NCBI GenBank assembly: GCA_944322575.1
Contig: CALUPK010000010.1
Location: 1-64,000 of the forward strand
Source: an uncultured Bacteroidales bacterium
GTDB lineage: Bacteria > Bacteroidota > Bacteroidia > Bacteroidales > UBA932
DNA: 64,000 bases
Reading direction: 5' to 3'
Shown: piece by piece, positions 16,377 to 24,691 of the stretch
Layout: every line of letters starts with the position of its first letter
Position numbering within the stretch: position 1 is the first letter of the stretch
Made by a program: the position numbers and the translations under genes
The notes under the pieces: model-generated
The model's input: the letters and a program-made list of their open reading frames with translations, nothing else
What the model was told of the DNA's origin: nothing
Databases searched by the model: none

Positions 16377-17801
16377 ATGAGACATTTTACACTTATTCTT
16401 ACTACTGCTGCCGTTGCCGCGCTGATGGCTGCCGGCTGCCAGGAGAAACCGGATGGCGGAGATGGTTCGGTATCCCTGCACTCTGACGCAGAGATAACTC
16501 TGCCGGCCACTAAGATGGATACTGTTATTTCATTTACCGCTACAGCCGACTGGACCGCTGCGGTCGAGGGCGGGGACTGGCTGAGTGTTTCGCCTGCTTC
16601 AGGTGAGGCAGGTGAGATCTCCGCGACTCTGTCGGCTGCCGCAAACGGTGAGGCTGATGCCCGCATCGCCACCGTCAGCATTACCTGCGGGACTGGCAAG
16701 GCCACAGTGACTGTCACTCAGGAAGGTGCTGCTGAGGAGGAGCCGGAAGAGCCCGAAGAGCCGGAGCAGCCGACCGGGAAGATGCCCAAGAGCATCTCAA
16801 TGGTTCTGGACGAAATCGGAACTATCTACCACCACGACTACACCTTCGGATATGATGAGGAAGGAAGAGTCGTATCCATGCTGTTCAAGACTGATAACGA
16901 GAACTTCGGCTGGCCCGAGAATGACTATAAATTTGAGTACGGGCAGAACACTGTTGACATCAACATTGAATTTAGAAGCGATGAACTCTCCGGTTTATCT
17001 ATCGCGGAATGGACACTGGACTCCGAGGGCAGAGTCATAAAGGAATCCATGACCCAGAGCTTCGAAGGTGAAACCTCCGGCCCGTACGTTACGAATCTGA
17101 TTTACAACAGCGACGGATACCTGGAAAAGACCGAATCCGAGGATACCTACCCTTGGTATCTCACATGGAAGAACGGAGACATCTTCTCCATCGAGGCTGA
17201 CCGGAATGCTCCCGGGGAGGAAATGGAAAACTTTCCTGTTTTTCTGACGGAGGAAGAGAATACCGGATACTTCGATTACAACTGGTTATGGAGCGAAATG
17301 TACATGATCAATCCTTATGGTTATGGGGCACCGCAGGGATTAATGGATATGGCCGGCCGCAGAGGTACGCATCTGACCAAGCCTACTTTCCAGATGACCG
17401 AGAGCAGTTGGTCTCCGGACGGCACAGACCAAAGTTGGTGGGAAAGAGATGAAAACGGCTATGACCCGTACGACAAGGAATACTTTACAGAAAATGAAAT
17501 CGGGACAACTTTGGAACATTTGTTTTCTACCGCAGATTGCTCCTTCGATGACATAGTCTGCTCGTTTGACTATGATGAGGAGGGGGACTTGCTCAAGGTC
17601 GTATCGGAAATGCCCGTAACTTGGATACAGTATATCGAGACATATAAAGTCATTCCTCACAACCCTGGCAGTCCCGACGATGTGATAGACGGAGAGAATA
17701 TCTACTACCGGGAGAACGTCCAAATCATCGAAGAAAAAGCCGTGGCTACCGGCAAGACCACTCAAGACAAGCAGACCCTGACCATCACCATCACTTACTG
17801 A
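16377..17801 (+). CDS. BACON-domain surface lipoprotein A
   Basis: 474 residues. The signal peptide ends in a lipobox (LMAAGC, Cys at about 21). Next is a BACON domain (about 35-118) with ADWTAAVEGGDWLSVSPASG and TVSITCGTGKATVTVTQEG, then a Glu/Pro linker (EEEPEEPEEPEQP), then a long domain with YTFGYDEEGRVVSM-type strands resembling DUF4595/YD-like beta proteins, ending QTLTITITY. BACON domains are usually in secreted or surface proteins that bind mucin or carbohydrate; the ligand is not known here. Same-strand paralogues B and C follow. The first 110 residues are much better conserved between paralogues than the rest. Confidence 0.88.
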   Translation: MRHFTLILTTAAVAALMAAGCQEKPDGGDGSVSLHSDAEITLPATKMDTVISFTATADWTAAVEGGDWLSVSPASGEAGEISATLSAAANGEADARIATVSITCGTGKATVTVTQEGAAEEEPEEPEEPEQPTGKMPKSISMVLDEIGTIYHHDYTFGYDEEGRVVSMLFKTDNENFGWPENDYKFEYGQNTVDINIEFRSDELSGLSIAEWTLDSEGRVIKESMTQSFEGETSGPYVTNLIYNSDGYLEKTESEDTYPWYLTWKNGDIFSIEADRNAPGEEMENFPVFLTEEENTGYFDYNWLWSEMYMINPYGYGAPQGLMDMAGRRGTHLTKPTFQMTESSWSPDGTDQSWWERDENGYDPYDKEYFTENEIGTTLEHLFSTADCSFDDIVCSFDYDEEGDLLKVVSEMPVTWIQYIETYKVIPHNPGSPDDVIDGENIYYRENVQIIEEKAVATGKTTQDKQTLTITITY

Positions 17802-17843
17802 CCCACACACTCTGCTACTGAGCAGCGGGTAACTGAAAGCATG

Positions 17844-17869
17844 ACCGGCGGAGCACCCACTCCGTCGGT
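17844..17869 (+). terminator. terminator after BACON lipoprotein A
   Basis: ACCGGCGGAG pairs with CTCCGTCGGT around CACCCA, followed by a weak T-rich stretch. Confidence 0.6.
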
Positions 17870-17903
17870 TTCTATTTGCCCCAAAAGTGTGGGAGTATTT
17901 AAA

Positions 17904-17952
17904 AATCATGGTTTTCCGTGATTGACTCGATTCGTTATTGTTCCTTACTTTG
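17904..17952 (+). promoter_or_regulatory. promoter with inverted repeat, BACON gene B
   Basis: AATCATGG-TTTT-CCGTGATT (17904-17923), -33 TTGA, 19-nt spacer, -7 TTACTTTG (17945-17952). The leader is nearly identical to that of gene A. Confidence 0.65.
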
Positions 17953-17974
17953 CATAAATAAAATTTGACTGAAT

Positions 17975-19288
17975 ATGAAACATTTTACCCTCACTCTTAC
18001 CGCGACCGCGGCCGCCGCGCTGATGGCCGTAGGCTGCCAGGAGAAACCGGAGAACGGTTCCGTGTCCCTGCACTCAGACGCACAGATGACCCTTCCGGCC
18101 GCCGCGACCGACACTACCATTTCCTTCACCGCCACCGCTGACTGGACCGCCTCAGTTGAGGGCGGGGAATGGCTGACCGTCAGTCCATCCGCCGGTGAGG
18201 CCGGGGAAATCTCCGCAGAACTCTCCGCCTCCGCCAATTCCGAGACAGCCTCCCGTACCGCCACCGTGCGCATTTCCTGCGGGACTGACCAGGTGTCGGT
18301 GACTGTCGCCCAGGACGGTGCAGCCGGGGAAGAGCCTTCCGAGCCGGAGGAGCCGGAAGCACCCGAAGAGCCGGAGCAGCCGGCCGGGAAGATGCCCAGG
18401 AGCATATTGATTGAACAGCTTTATGACGGGGCGCCCTATGATGAAGGATCACCCGCATCCTGCACCTGGACATTTGAATACGATGATCAGGGCAGAATGT
18501 CCTCCATCCATTATGCCGATGAGTTCCCGTATCCTCAGAGTTTCAATTTTGAATACAGGGAAGGTGAAGTCATAATGTCGGATATGGGCAAAATCATTGT
18601 GGACGAGGAGGGGAAGGCGACCGCTTTTGAAACCGACGGCATGCGATGGGATGTCACATACGACCAGGACGGCTACCTGAAAGATGTCAATTCCGGGAAA
18701 TTCACATACACGTGGGAAAACGGAGACCTGTCCCTCATGACGTATGACGACCAGAAGTATTCACCGGTCGTAACGGAATATGAAAACACAGGGTATCTGG
18801 ATTTCAACTTATTCCTGAGTTATCTCAATCAGAACGAAGGTGTCACTGTGGGCTTCACGAGCCTTTTGGGACTGGCTGGAAACAGGAGCGCCCATATATT
18901 CCTGCCGTCCACCGGGCTGTATGACGGGGACAGAACAGTCGGAGATGAGGATTACAAGTCCTTCATGAACAAAAATGAATTCTCTGAGGAAGAGACACAG
19001 CGCACCTGGTCCTGGACTTACGTCCAGTACACCTGCTCCATAGACGACCTGACCGGTGACATTGAATTCGATGCTGACGGAGACATGACCCGGGCCCTGT
19101 CCAGAATACCGATGACAGTAACTACATACAGCCAGAGTGCAACTGTTAAAATCAAAAATCCGGACCCCAACGGAGAGGAAAAGTCCTATTACAGAGATGA
19201 CCTTGAGATTACCTTCTCCGAGCCTGTGTCTGTCGGAGAGCCCAGAGAGACCGAGCAGACCCTGACCGTCACCGTCACTTACTATTGA
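17975..19288 (+). CDS. BACON-domain surface lipoprotein B
   Basis: 437 residues. The signal and lipobox read LMAVGC, followed by BACON with TADWTASVEGGEWLTVSPSA and TVRISCGTDQVSVTVAQDG. The linker is Glu/Pro rich (EPSEPEEPEAPEEPEQP). The C-terminal part has FEYDDQGRMSSIHY and VTYDQDGYLKDV strands and ends QTLTVTVTYY. It is close to A in the first 110 residues and only loosely similar later. Probably a surface-anchored binding protein. 41 bp separate it from gene C. Confidence 0.88.
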   Translation: MKHFTLTLTATAAAALMAVGCQEKPENGSVSLHSDAQMTLPAAATDTTISFTATADWTASVEGGEWLTVSPSAGEAGEISAELSASANSETASRTATVRISCGTDQVSVTVAQDGAAGEEPSEPEEPEAPEEPEQPAGKMPRSILIEQLYDGAPYDEGSPASCTWTFEYDDQGRMSSIHYADEFPYPQSFNFEYREGEVIMSDMGKIIVDEEGKATAFETDGMRWDVTYDQDGYLKDVNSGKFTYTWENGDLSLMTYDDQKYSPVVTEYENTGYLDFNLFLSYLNQNEGVTVGFTSLLGLAGNRSAHIFLPSTGLYDGDRTVGDEDYKSFMNKNEFSEEETQRTWSWTYVQYTCSIDDLTGDIEFDADGDMTRALSRIPMTVTTYSQSATVKIKNPDPNGEEKSYYRDDLEITFSEPVSVGEPRETEQTLTVTVTYY

Positions 19289-19329
19289 TCAACCTTCTGC
19301 GATTTGCATAAAGAAAATTTCTACGGAAT

Positions 19330-20709
19330 ATGAGACATTTTACCCTTATTCTTTCTGCTGCCGCCGCGGCCGCGCTGATGGCTGCCGGCTGTCACGAGAA
19401 ACCGGAGGGCGGGGAGGGTTCCGTATCGCTGCATTCCGATGTGGAGATGGCCCTATCCGCTTCCGCGACCGACACTACCCTTTCCTTAACCGCCTCCGCT
19501 GGCTGGACCGCTGCCGTCGAGGGCGGGGAATGGCTGAACATTTCACCTGCTTCAGGAGAGGCCGGGGAGATTGACGCTACCCTCTCGGCTTCCGCCAACA
19601 ATGAGGCAGAGGCCCGCACCGCCACCGTACGTATTACCTGCGGTACTGACGAGGCTACGGTGACCGTCATTCAGGAAGGTGCCGAGAGGGAAAATCCCGA
19701 TGAGCCGTCCGAGCCGGAAGGGCCGGATGATGCCGGACTGGTCAAGTCCGTGAATATCTGGGGGTCAAAATACGAAAGCTCGGACTATTACGAGTTTAAG
19801 TATGATGACATGGGACGCGTCTCAGAAATACAGCGTGAATACATCTACGATGGATATGGCAGTGACCGGATTCCTATACACGTCGCATACGAGGACGGAA
19901 AGGTTTCCCTTACTTTCGACTTTTATGACGATGAAGGAGAAATGAACTATCTGTACTGTACCGCTGAGACCGATGGCAATGGACGGGCTGTCATGACAAC
20001 TGAGCAGTATAAAGGGGGGACACCCGCATACATGACACCGCATTACAGTTCCTCGGGATATCTTGAGGCAATCGACTGGGATGAGGTTGAACACCAATAC
20101 CCCACCGAGTTCACATGGTCGGACGGGAATATCGCAAGTATCACTTATACCGATATCATCGTCAGCGGCAACATCATTGAAACTCAGGAGACCAGGGATT
20201 TCTATTACACTGATGAACCGATGAATACAGAATCCAACCTGGATATCAACTGGCTGCTCAAACAAGGGCATGCAGCATTCTACGACATGGGTGTACAATT
20301 TTTCGGTGTAATGGGTATGCTGGGAGAGCGGGACGCATACTACGCCCTGCCCGGCTATACTTATGACCCCGTTCCTGCAACAAACCCCAATAATATAAGG
20401 CAAATACCGGAGGACGATTTAGGAACAGAATATACAGAGCCGGTCACGAGGGAATATTGTGACTACGCAGCCGCGGAATACGAATGCTCCGTGACCGATG
20501 GGAGACTGACCGGCATAAGCGCGTCTTTCCCTGTCTACGACATCACTTACGAGTGTACAAGCAAGTATACTGCAGTAAGTTCCGAACCCATTTTCGAAGA
20601 AGACGGAGTGAAATACTATGACGCCATACTCGAATACGTCGACGTAAAGGAACTGTCCCGCGAGCAGACCGGCACCGACAAGTACGAGGTCACTGTCACT
20701 TACTACTGA
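19330..20709 (+). CDS. BACON-domain surface lipoprotein C
   Basis: 459 residues. The lipobox reads LMAAGC, followed by BACON with AGWTAAVEGGEWLNISPASG and TVRITCGTDEATVTVIQEG. A shorter acidic linker leads to the variable C-terminal domain (FKYDDMGRVSEIQ, ending KYEVTVTYY). The start is fixed by a leader that repeats TTTGCATAAAGAAAATTTC found before A and B. It lacks the -33 inverted repeat in the 41-bp gap, so it is probably co-transcribed with B. Confidence 0.88.
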   Translation: MRHFTLILSAAAAAALMAAGCHEKPEGGEGSVSLHSDVEMALSASATDTTLSLTASAGWTAAVEGGEWLNISPASGEAGEIDATLSASANNEAEARTATVRITCGTDEATVTVIQEGAERENPDEPSEPEGPDDAGLVKSVNIWGSKYESSDYYEFKYDDMGRVSEIQREYIYDGYGSDRIPIHVAYEDGKVSLTFDFYDDEGEMNYLYCTAETDGNGRAVMTTEQYKGGTPAYMTPHYSSSGYLEAIDWDEVEHQYPTEFTWSDGNIASITYTDIIVSGNIIETQETRDFYYTDEPMNTESNLDINWLLKQGHAAFYDMGVQFFGVMGMLGERDAYYALPGYTYDPVPATNPNNIRQIPEDDLGTEYTEPVTREYCDYAAAEYECSVTDGRLTGISASFPVYDITYECTSKYTAVSSEPIFEEDGVKYYDAILEYVDVKELSREQTGTDKYEVTVTYY

Positions 20710-20750
20710 TCTACCCAAGAGGCCGACGGCACTTAAACTGTGAGGACCGA

Positions 20751-20784
20751 ACCGGTGGAGTCGCGTGCGCTCTGCCGGTTTTAT
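20751..20784 (+). terminator. terminator after the BACON B-C unit
   Basis: ACCGGTGGAG pairs imperfectly with CTCTGCCGGT around TCGCGTGCG, followed by TTTATATT. Confidence 0.65.
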
Positions 20785-20831
20785 ATTCCTTTCCGGTGCC
20801 CAGGCTTTTGCCTCTGCCCATTGCTATCTTC

Positions 20832-21014
20832 ACTCCTTCCAAAGGAATGCGGGTTTCCCACGTTTCGGCAACTCCTTCCGAAGGAGTTTTACATATGCCG
20901 TTCTTCCAATCCCAGCCACAAGACGTATATCAACCTTTCCACTGCCGGACGGACTTCCACTCCTTCCGAAGGAGTACAGGTTTCCCGCATTTCAGCGACT
21001 CCTTCGGAAGGAGT
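20832..21014 (+). repeat. two paired-palindrome elements beside the HUH transposase gene
   Basis: Palindromes lie at 20832-20848 (imperfect), 20871-20887, 20959-20975 and 20998-21014, of the ACTCCTTC-S-GAAGGAGT type. Two pairs each have 39-nt pitch; the pairs are 127 nt apart. The spacers have cores GGGTTTCCCACGTTTCGGCA and GGTTTCCCGCATTTCAGC. They begin 33 bp beyond the transposase stop codon. Confidence 0.92.
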
Positions 21015-21046
21015 ACGACATCATTACAAAGGAGCCGTATACACCT

Positions 21047-21985
21047 CTACAGTGTAACCCCCAGACACCTTTCCACTTGACGAACCGTCACATTCCTATC
21101 TTTAAGCAACTTCCGGGAGATTTCCAACTTTTCAGATGTCGATAGACAGGCATAACTTTTTTTGTGATACCGCTGCACGTACTCATTATCCACAATATGG
21201 CACAAATCAATATCCTTAACCCGCTTTTCCTTTATCCACCCGGGATTCTGCTTGAGAATCCGACCGAGCTCTTCCTCAGACAGATACGGTTCAATTGATG
21301 CAAGCGTAATAGGATCTGAAGGTTGTTCATCATTCATCTGTTGAGTATTCCATTGTTCATAGTCCCGTCTATTCAGACCGAAATTAAATGCATTGTACGA
21401 GCCGAAATACCCTTCCACCAAATCAGAACACACTATCTGATCCGGATTGATCTGACCATCCGAATCTAAATCGACCCACTCCGGAAGACTGTTTGTCACA
21501 CTTATCAGTCTTGGGCGCACACCTCTCTTACCTTTAATTTCCTGCATACTCTTCTGCTGGCCTGGCGAAACAATCATACTCTTGAAATACAGCATTATAG
21601 ATGAAAAAGGATAGTCGTAGGGATTTACACAGACTTCATGACTTGACGGGTTTCTCAAAACATAACTGACAGCTGCCGCTACATGATGCCGTCCTTTCAG
21701 TTCCAGGCTGAAAAATGACGGTTCTCCAAATGCGCCTTTTCGACGATACCGCCTGTTAAACATCTGAGTGTAAGACGATCTTATTCTCTGGATATAAGCC
21801 GCCGGATGCTCCGTTATCACTATGAGATGAACGTGCGTGGACATAATGGCATACGCAAGCAACTGAGCACCAGTGCCAATCGTCGCCTGAGCGATACAGT
21901 TGAACAGCATGCAGTAATCCAGATATTTCCTACATAGAACCTCGCCGTGTGAGGTGTAGCATAGATGGTAGATCTTTCCCTTCAT
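21047..21985 (-). CDS. REP-associated tyrosine transposase-like protein (RAYT, HUH/Y1 family)
   Basis: 312 residues. The HUH metal-binding motif is His51-Val-His53 in YAIMSTHVHLIV. The likely catalytic tyrosine is Tyr108 in VSYVLRNPSSHEV, the position corresponding to the Y..NP motif of RAYTs. RRYRRKGAFGEPSFFSLEL is the usual middle segment. The C-terminal 150 residues extend beyond a minimal Y1 transposase and end in a helix-turn-helix-like stretch (LSTSEKLEISRKLLKDRNVT). RAYTs are single-copy domesticated IS200-like enzymes that act on REP palindromes and do not show terminal ends of their own. No IS200 ends are visible here, but two palindrome pairs follow immediately. Confidence 0.85.
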   Translation of the reverse strand: MKGKIYHLCYTSHGEVLCRKYLDYCMLFNCIAQATIGTGAQLLAYAIMSTHVHLIVITEHPAAYIQRIRSSYTQMFNRRYRRKGAFGEPSFFSLELKGRHHVAAAVSYVLRNPSSHEVCVNPYDYPFSSIMLYFKSMIVSPGQQKSMQEIKGKRGVRPRLISVTNSLPEWVDLDSDGQINPDQIVCSDLVEGYFGSYNAFNFGLNRRDYEQWNTQQMNDEQPSDPITLASIEPYLSEEELGRILKQNPGWIKEKRVKDIDLCHIVDNEYVQRYHKKSYACLSTSEKLEISRKLLKDRNVTVRQVERCLGVTL

Positions 21986-22349
21986 AGTCCGTACTCTTTA
22001 AGTTGAAGTTGATAAATAATAAGGTGATGCCTGCCGGCTCCAATCAACTGGCTCAGATGACCAGAATGGCCCGGCTCAAGAGGCCCGACAGGCTCCTCAA
22101 AGATATAGTTTATCTGCTGATAATCAAGGGAAAAGTTCAGAGAATACGCTCTTCTCCGGAAGATTTTTACGTTTTTATATTCGTTATTTTTTATAAAAAG
22201 ACCTTTTTAACCTTTGTGTACTGATTACCTGAAGGTTACGTAACACCAGACGATAGTGCGCCGCAATGTGCATGTTCATCCTGCGACGACCCCGCTGAAG
22301 GACAACGCATCGCGAACAAGGCCAATCCTGAAACCTCTGCCGCAACACG
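21986..22349. other. intergenic, no gene recognised
   Basis: 364 bp. A 73-codon plus-strand frame (22003-22224) has no family features and is not counted. The stretch is AT-rich near 22160-22220, which may hold the transposase promoter or the end of cutC transcription. No palindromes of the dispersed family are seen here. Confidence 0.4.
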
Positions 22350-23108
22350 TCAGCAGAGTGCCGCCACCGCCCTGCGCACAGTCTCCTCGTCGCTGTGAAC
22401 TACCGTCTCCTCCTGCGCAATGCCGGAAAGCACGCGCATACCGGACTTGTGCCGTTTGGTGGCCGACAGATGAAGCTCGCTCACTCCGGTCTGCAAGGCC
22501 AGGTCGCGTATATTGGTCGGATTGATTCCCGAGCCAGGCATGATTATCAACGGTTTGCGAGAGCTTCCAGTATGGTTTGCCACCATAGCCTGCATGCGGG
22601 CTATAGTCTCACGGCCTTCCCAGGCAGTCGGACATCCGCCTGAGGTCAGCACGCGGTCGTAGCCCAGCGAGGCGATATCCTCGAGAGCGTCGTAAATACC
22701 GTCAGCACAGTCGATTGCCCTATGAAATGTCGTCGACAGCCCATGTCTGCGGGCCTCCTTCAGCCACTCGGCGGCCGCCGTCCGGTCCACTTTCGCATCC
22801 GCCGTCAGTGCACCTACCACGACACCCTGTACACCGGCCTGCGCACACAGCGCTATATCGCGTGTCACTGTCTCCACCTCGTAGGACGAATACAGAAAAT
22901 CTCCGGACCTCGGACGGACCAGCACGTTGACGGCAATAGTCAGCGCCGCCCTCACTCCTTGAATCAGCCCGTAGGAAGGGGTCACTCCTCCGGCATCCAG
23001 TTCGGAACACAGTTCTATTCTCGCAGCCCCGCCTCTCTGCGCGGCTATGGCGCTCTCGTACGACGGGGCGCAGATTTCTATGGTGTAGTGGTCGTTGAAC
23101 ATACTCAT
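22350..23108 (-). CDS. cutC: copper homeostasis protein CutC-like TIM barrel
   Basis: 252 residues from ATG 23106-23108. The upstream open frame to 23504 is repeat DNA and is excluded. Family motifs are IEICAPSYESAIAAQRGGAARIELC cut into its parts (IEICA, GGAARIELCSELDAGG), NVLVRPRSGDFLYS, FHRAIDC, VLTSGG and IIMPGSGINP. CutC is a cytoplasmic barrel long linked to copper tolerance, though the biochemical role is uncertain. The full family length is present. It is preceded by paired palindromes and a 28-nt repeat tract. Confidence 0.92.
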   Translation of the reverse strand: MSMFNDHYTIEICAPSYESAIAAQRGGAARIELCSELDAGGVTPSYGLIQGVRAALTIAVNVLVRPRSGDFLYSSYEVETVTRDIALCAQAGVQGVVVGALTADAKVDRTAAAEWLKEARRHGLSTTFHRAIDCADGIYDALEDIASLGYDRVLTSGGCPTAWEGRETIARMQAMVANHTGSSRKPLIIMPGSGINPTNIRDLALQTGVSELHLSATKRHKSGMRVLSGIAQEETVVHSDEETVRRAVAALC

Positions 23109-23150
23109 TACTCGTGATTTTGTTTTGCAAATGTATAACGTTTTTTTTCT

Positions 23151-23333
23151 ACTCCTTCCGAAGGAGTAGGAAATTTCGCGTTTTGGCCACTCCTTCCGAA
23201 GGAGTCTGCGGGCCGATACGTGGGAAAATGGGGCTGCAATGCCTGTAGGCCATGTCGGATGACATTCATGGCATTCTACTCCTTCCGAAGGAGTAGGAAA
23301 TTTCTGCGTTTTGGTCACTCCTTCCGAAGGAGT
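23151..23333 (+). repeat. two paired-palindrome elements upstream of cutC
   Basis: Palindromes lie at 23151-23167, 23189-23205, 23278-23294 and 23317-23333, all perfect ACTCCTTC-C-GAAGGAGT. The pitches are 38 and 39 nt; the pairs are 127 nt apart. The spacers are nearly identical (AGGAAATTTCGCGTTTTGG; second copy one base longer). Two palindromes extend to CTAC...GTAG, giving 10-bp arms. Confidence 0.93.
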
Positions 23334-23442
23334 AAAATGGGGAAAGCGTGAAGGCAGGGAGGGAGATATGCGGACGTGGAGCAATGGAAAAGACTTCCGA
23401 GCGGGAAAGCAACAGGGCGAAGAAACGGCGGCAAAGAAATGG

Positions 23443-23530
23443 TGGCAAAGATACAGCGACACAGAAACAGTGGCAAAGATACAGCGACACCGACACAGTG
23501 GCACAGAAACAGCGGCAAAGATACAGCAGC
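23443..23530 (+). repeat. 28-nt tandem repeat tract
   Basis: Units begin TGGCAAAGATACAGCGACAC at 23443 and 23471 (28 nt each), with a 14-nt half unit at 23499 and a third partial unit at 23513. On the minus strand each unit reads TATCTTTGCC, a match to the TAnnTTTG promoter box, so the tract could act as repeated promoter DNA toward cutC. This is inference. Confidence 0.8.
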
Positions 23531-23614
23531 TCAGAAAAAAGCATCGCAGCCGTACCGGATGACCGGCGGGCCGCGATGCGCGGTGTAAGAGTGTTATGAA
23601 ATATGTGAGTGGGG

Positions 23615-24664
23615 TCAGAATACTTTGAAGCCCATAGCCTTGCGGACGAGGGCGAGGGTGGCCGAGGCGGAGGCGCGGGCTTTGTCGCGGCCTTCCGAGA
23701 CTACGCGGTGGAGGTAGGCGTCATCGTTGTAGATGGCGTCTATGCGCTCGCGGATAGGCAGTGTCACCTTGCAGATGTCGGCCGCAAGCTGCTTCTTGAG
23801 GTCTCCGTAGCGGATGGAGCAGTCGTTCCACTTCTCGCGGAAGTACTCTACTGTCGAGGGCTCGGATACTAAGGCCAGGAGAGTGAAGAGGTTGTCAATG
23901 CACTCGGGCATGGGGCTGTTGGGCTCGGCTGGACCGCTGTCGGTCAGGGCCTTCATGACCTTCTTGGTGATGGTCTTCTCGTCGTCGTAGAGATAGATGC
24001 CGTTGCCCTGGCTCTTGCCCATCTTGCCGCTGCCGTCAAGGCCGGGTACCTTGATGAGCTCGCCTCCGAAGTTGAAGCCGCGGGGCTCTATAAAGACCTC
24101 CTCGCCGTACATGTTGTTGAAACGGCGGGCCAGTACCCTGGCGTATTCCAGGTGCTGTTCCTGGTCCTTGCCCACGGGTACGTAGTCCGCGCGGTGGATC
24201 AGGATATCGGCGGCCATCAGCACGGGGTAGGTCAGCAGACCGGCGCTGATGTTGATGCCCTCGTCGTTGTGGTCATCCTCGGCGACGTCCTCGAAGCGGA
24301 CGTTGCGGGCCTTGGCCTTGGCTAAACGCACCTTGTCCTTGAAGGTAGTGGTACGTTCGAGCTCGCCCTTGTAGGATATCATGTTCAGCAGCACGTACAG
24401 CTCGCTCACCTCCGGGACATCGCTCTGCACGAATATCGTGACCTTCTCGGGATCGAGGCCCGAGGCCAGATACTCGGCTAAGATGGTCTTCACGTTGGCG
24501 TGGAAGTCATCCGGATGGGGATGGGTGGTCAGCGAATGTAGGTCCGCTATGAAATAGAAGCAGTTGTAGTCGTCCTGTATCTTTACGAAGTTGCGCAGCG
24601 CTCCGAAGTAGTTGCCGAGGTGAAGGTGGCCGGTGGAGCGGATACCGCTCAATACTGTCTGCAT
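23615..24664 (-). CDS. trpS: tryptophanyl-tRNA synthetase
   Basis: 349 residues, normal length for bacterial TrpRS. The class I HIGH-type motif is TGHLHLGNYFGAL near residue 11, and the KMSKS-type motif is GKMGKSQGN in the last third. It charges tRNA-Trp with tryptophan using ATP. The gene starts 27 bp after the recA stop, so it is probably read with recA. Confidence 0.97.
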   Translation of the reverse strand: MQTVLSGIRSTGHLHLGNYFGALRNFVKIQDDYNCFYFIADLHSLTTHPHPDDFHANVKTILAEYLASGLDPEKVTIFVQSDVPEVSELYVLLNMISYKGELERTTTFKDKVRLAKAKARNVRFEDVAEDDHNDEGINISAGLLTYPVLMAADILIHRADYVPVGKDQEQHLEYARVLARRFNNMYGEEVFIEPRGFNFGGELIKVPGLDGSGKMGKSQGNGIYLYDDEKTITKKVMKALTDSGPAEPNSPMPECIDNLFTLLALVSEPSTVEYFREKWNDCSIRYGDLKKQLAADICKVTLPIRERIDAIYNDDAYLHRVVSEGRDKARASASATLALVRKAMGFKVF

Positions 24665-24691
24665 AATGTAGGTGTCTGTTAGATGTTAAAC

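Noticed and set aside
21047..21985. Ordinary IS200/IS605 element
   Set aside because: The protein is twice the length of TnpA, and no subterminal hairpins or TnpB neighbour are seen.
22003..22224. 73-codon plus-strand ORF after the transposase
   Set aside because: Composition is not protein-like in its second half, no family, no promoter.
23109..23504. N-terminal extension of CutC
   Set aside because: It reads through palindromes and 28-nt repeats; the known family start fits ATG 23106-23108.
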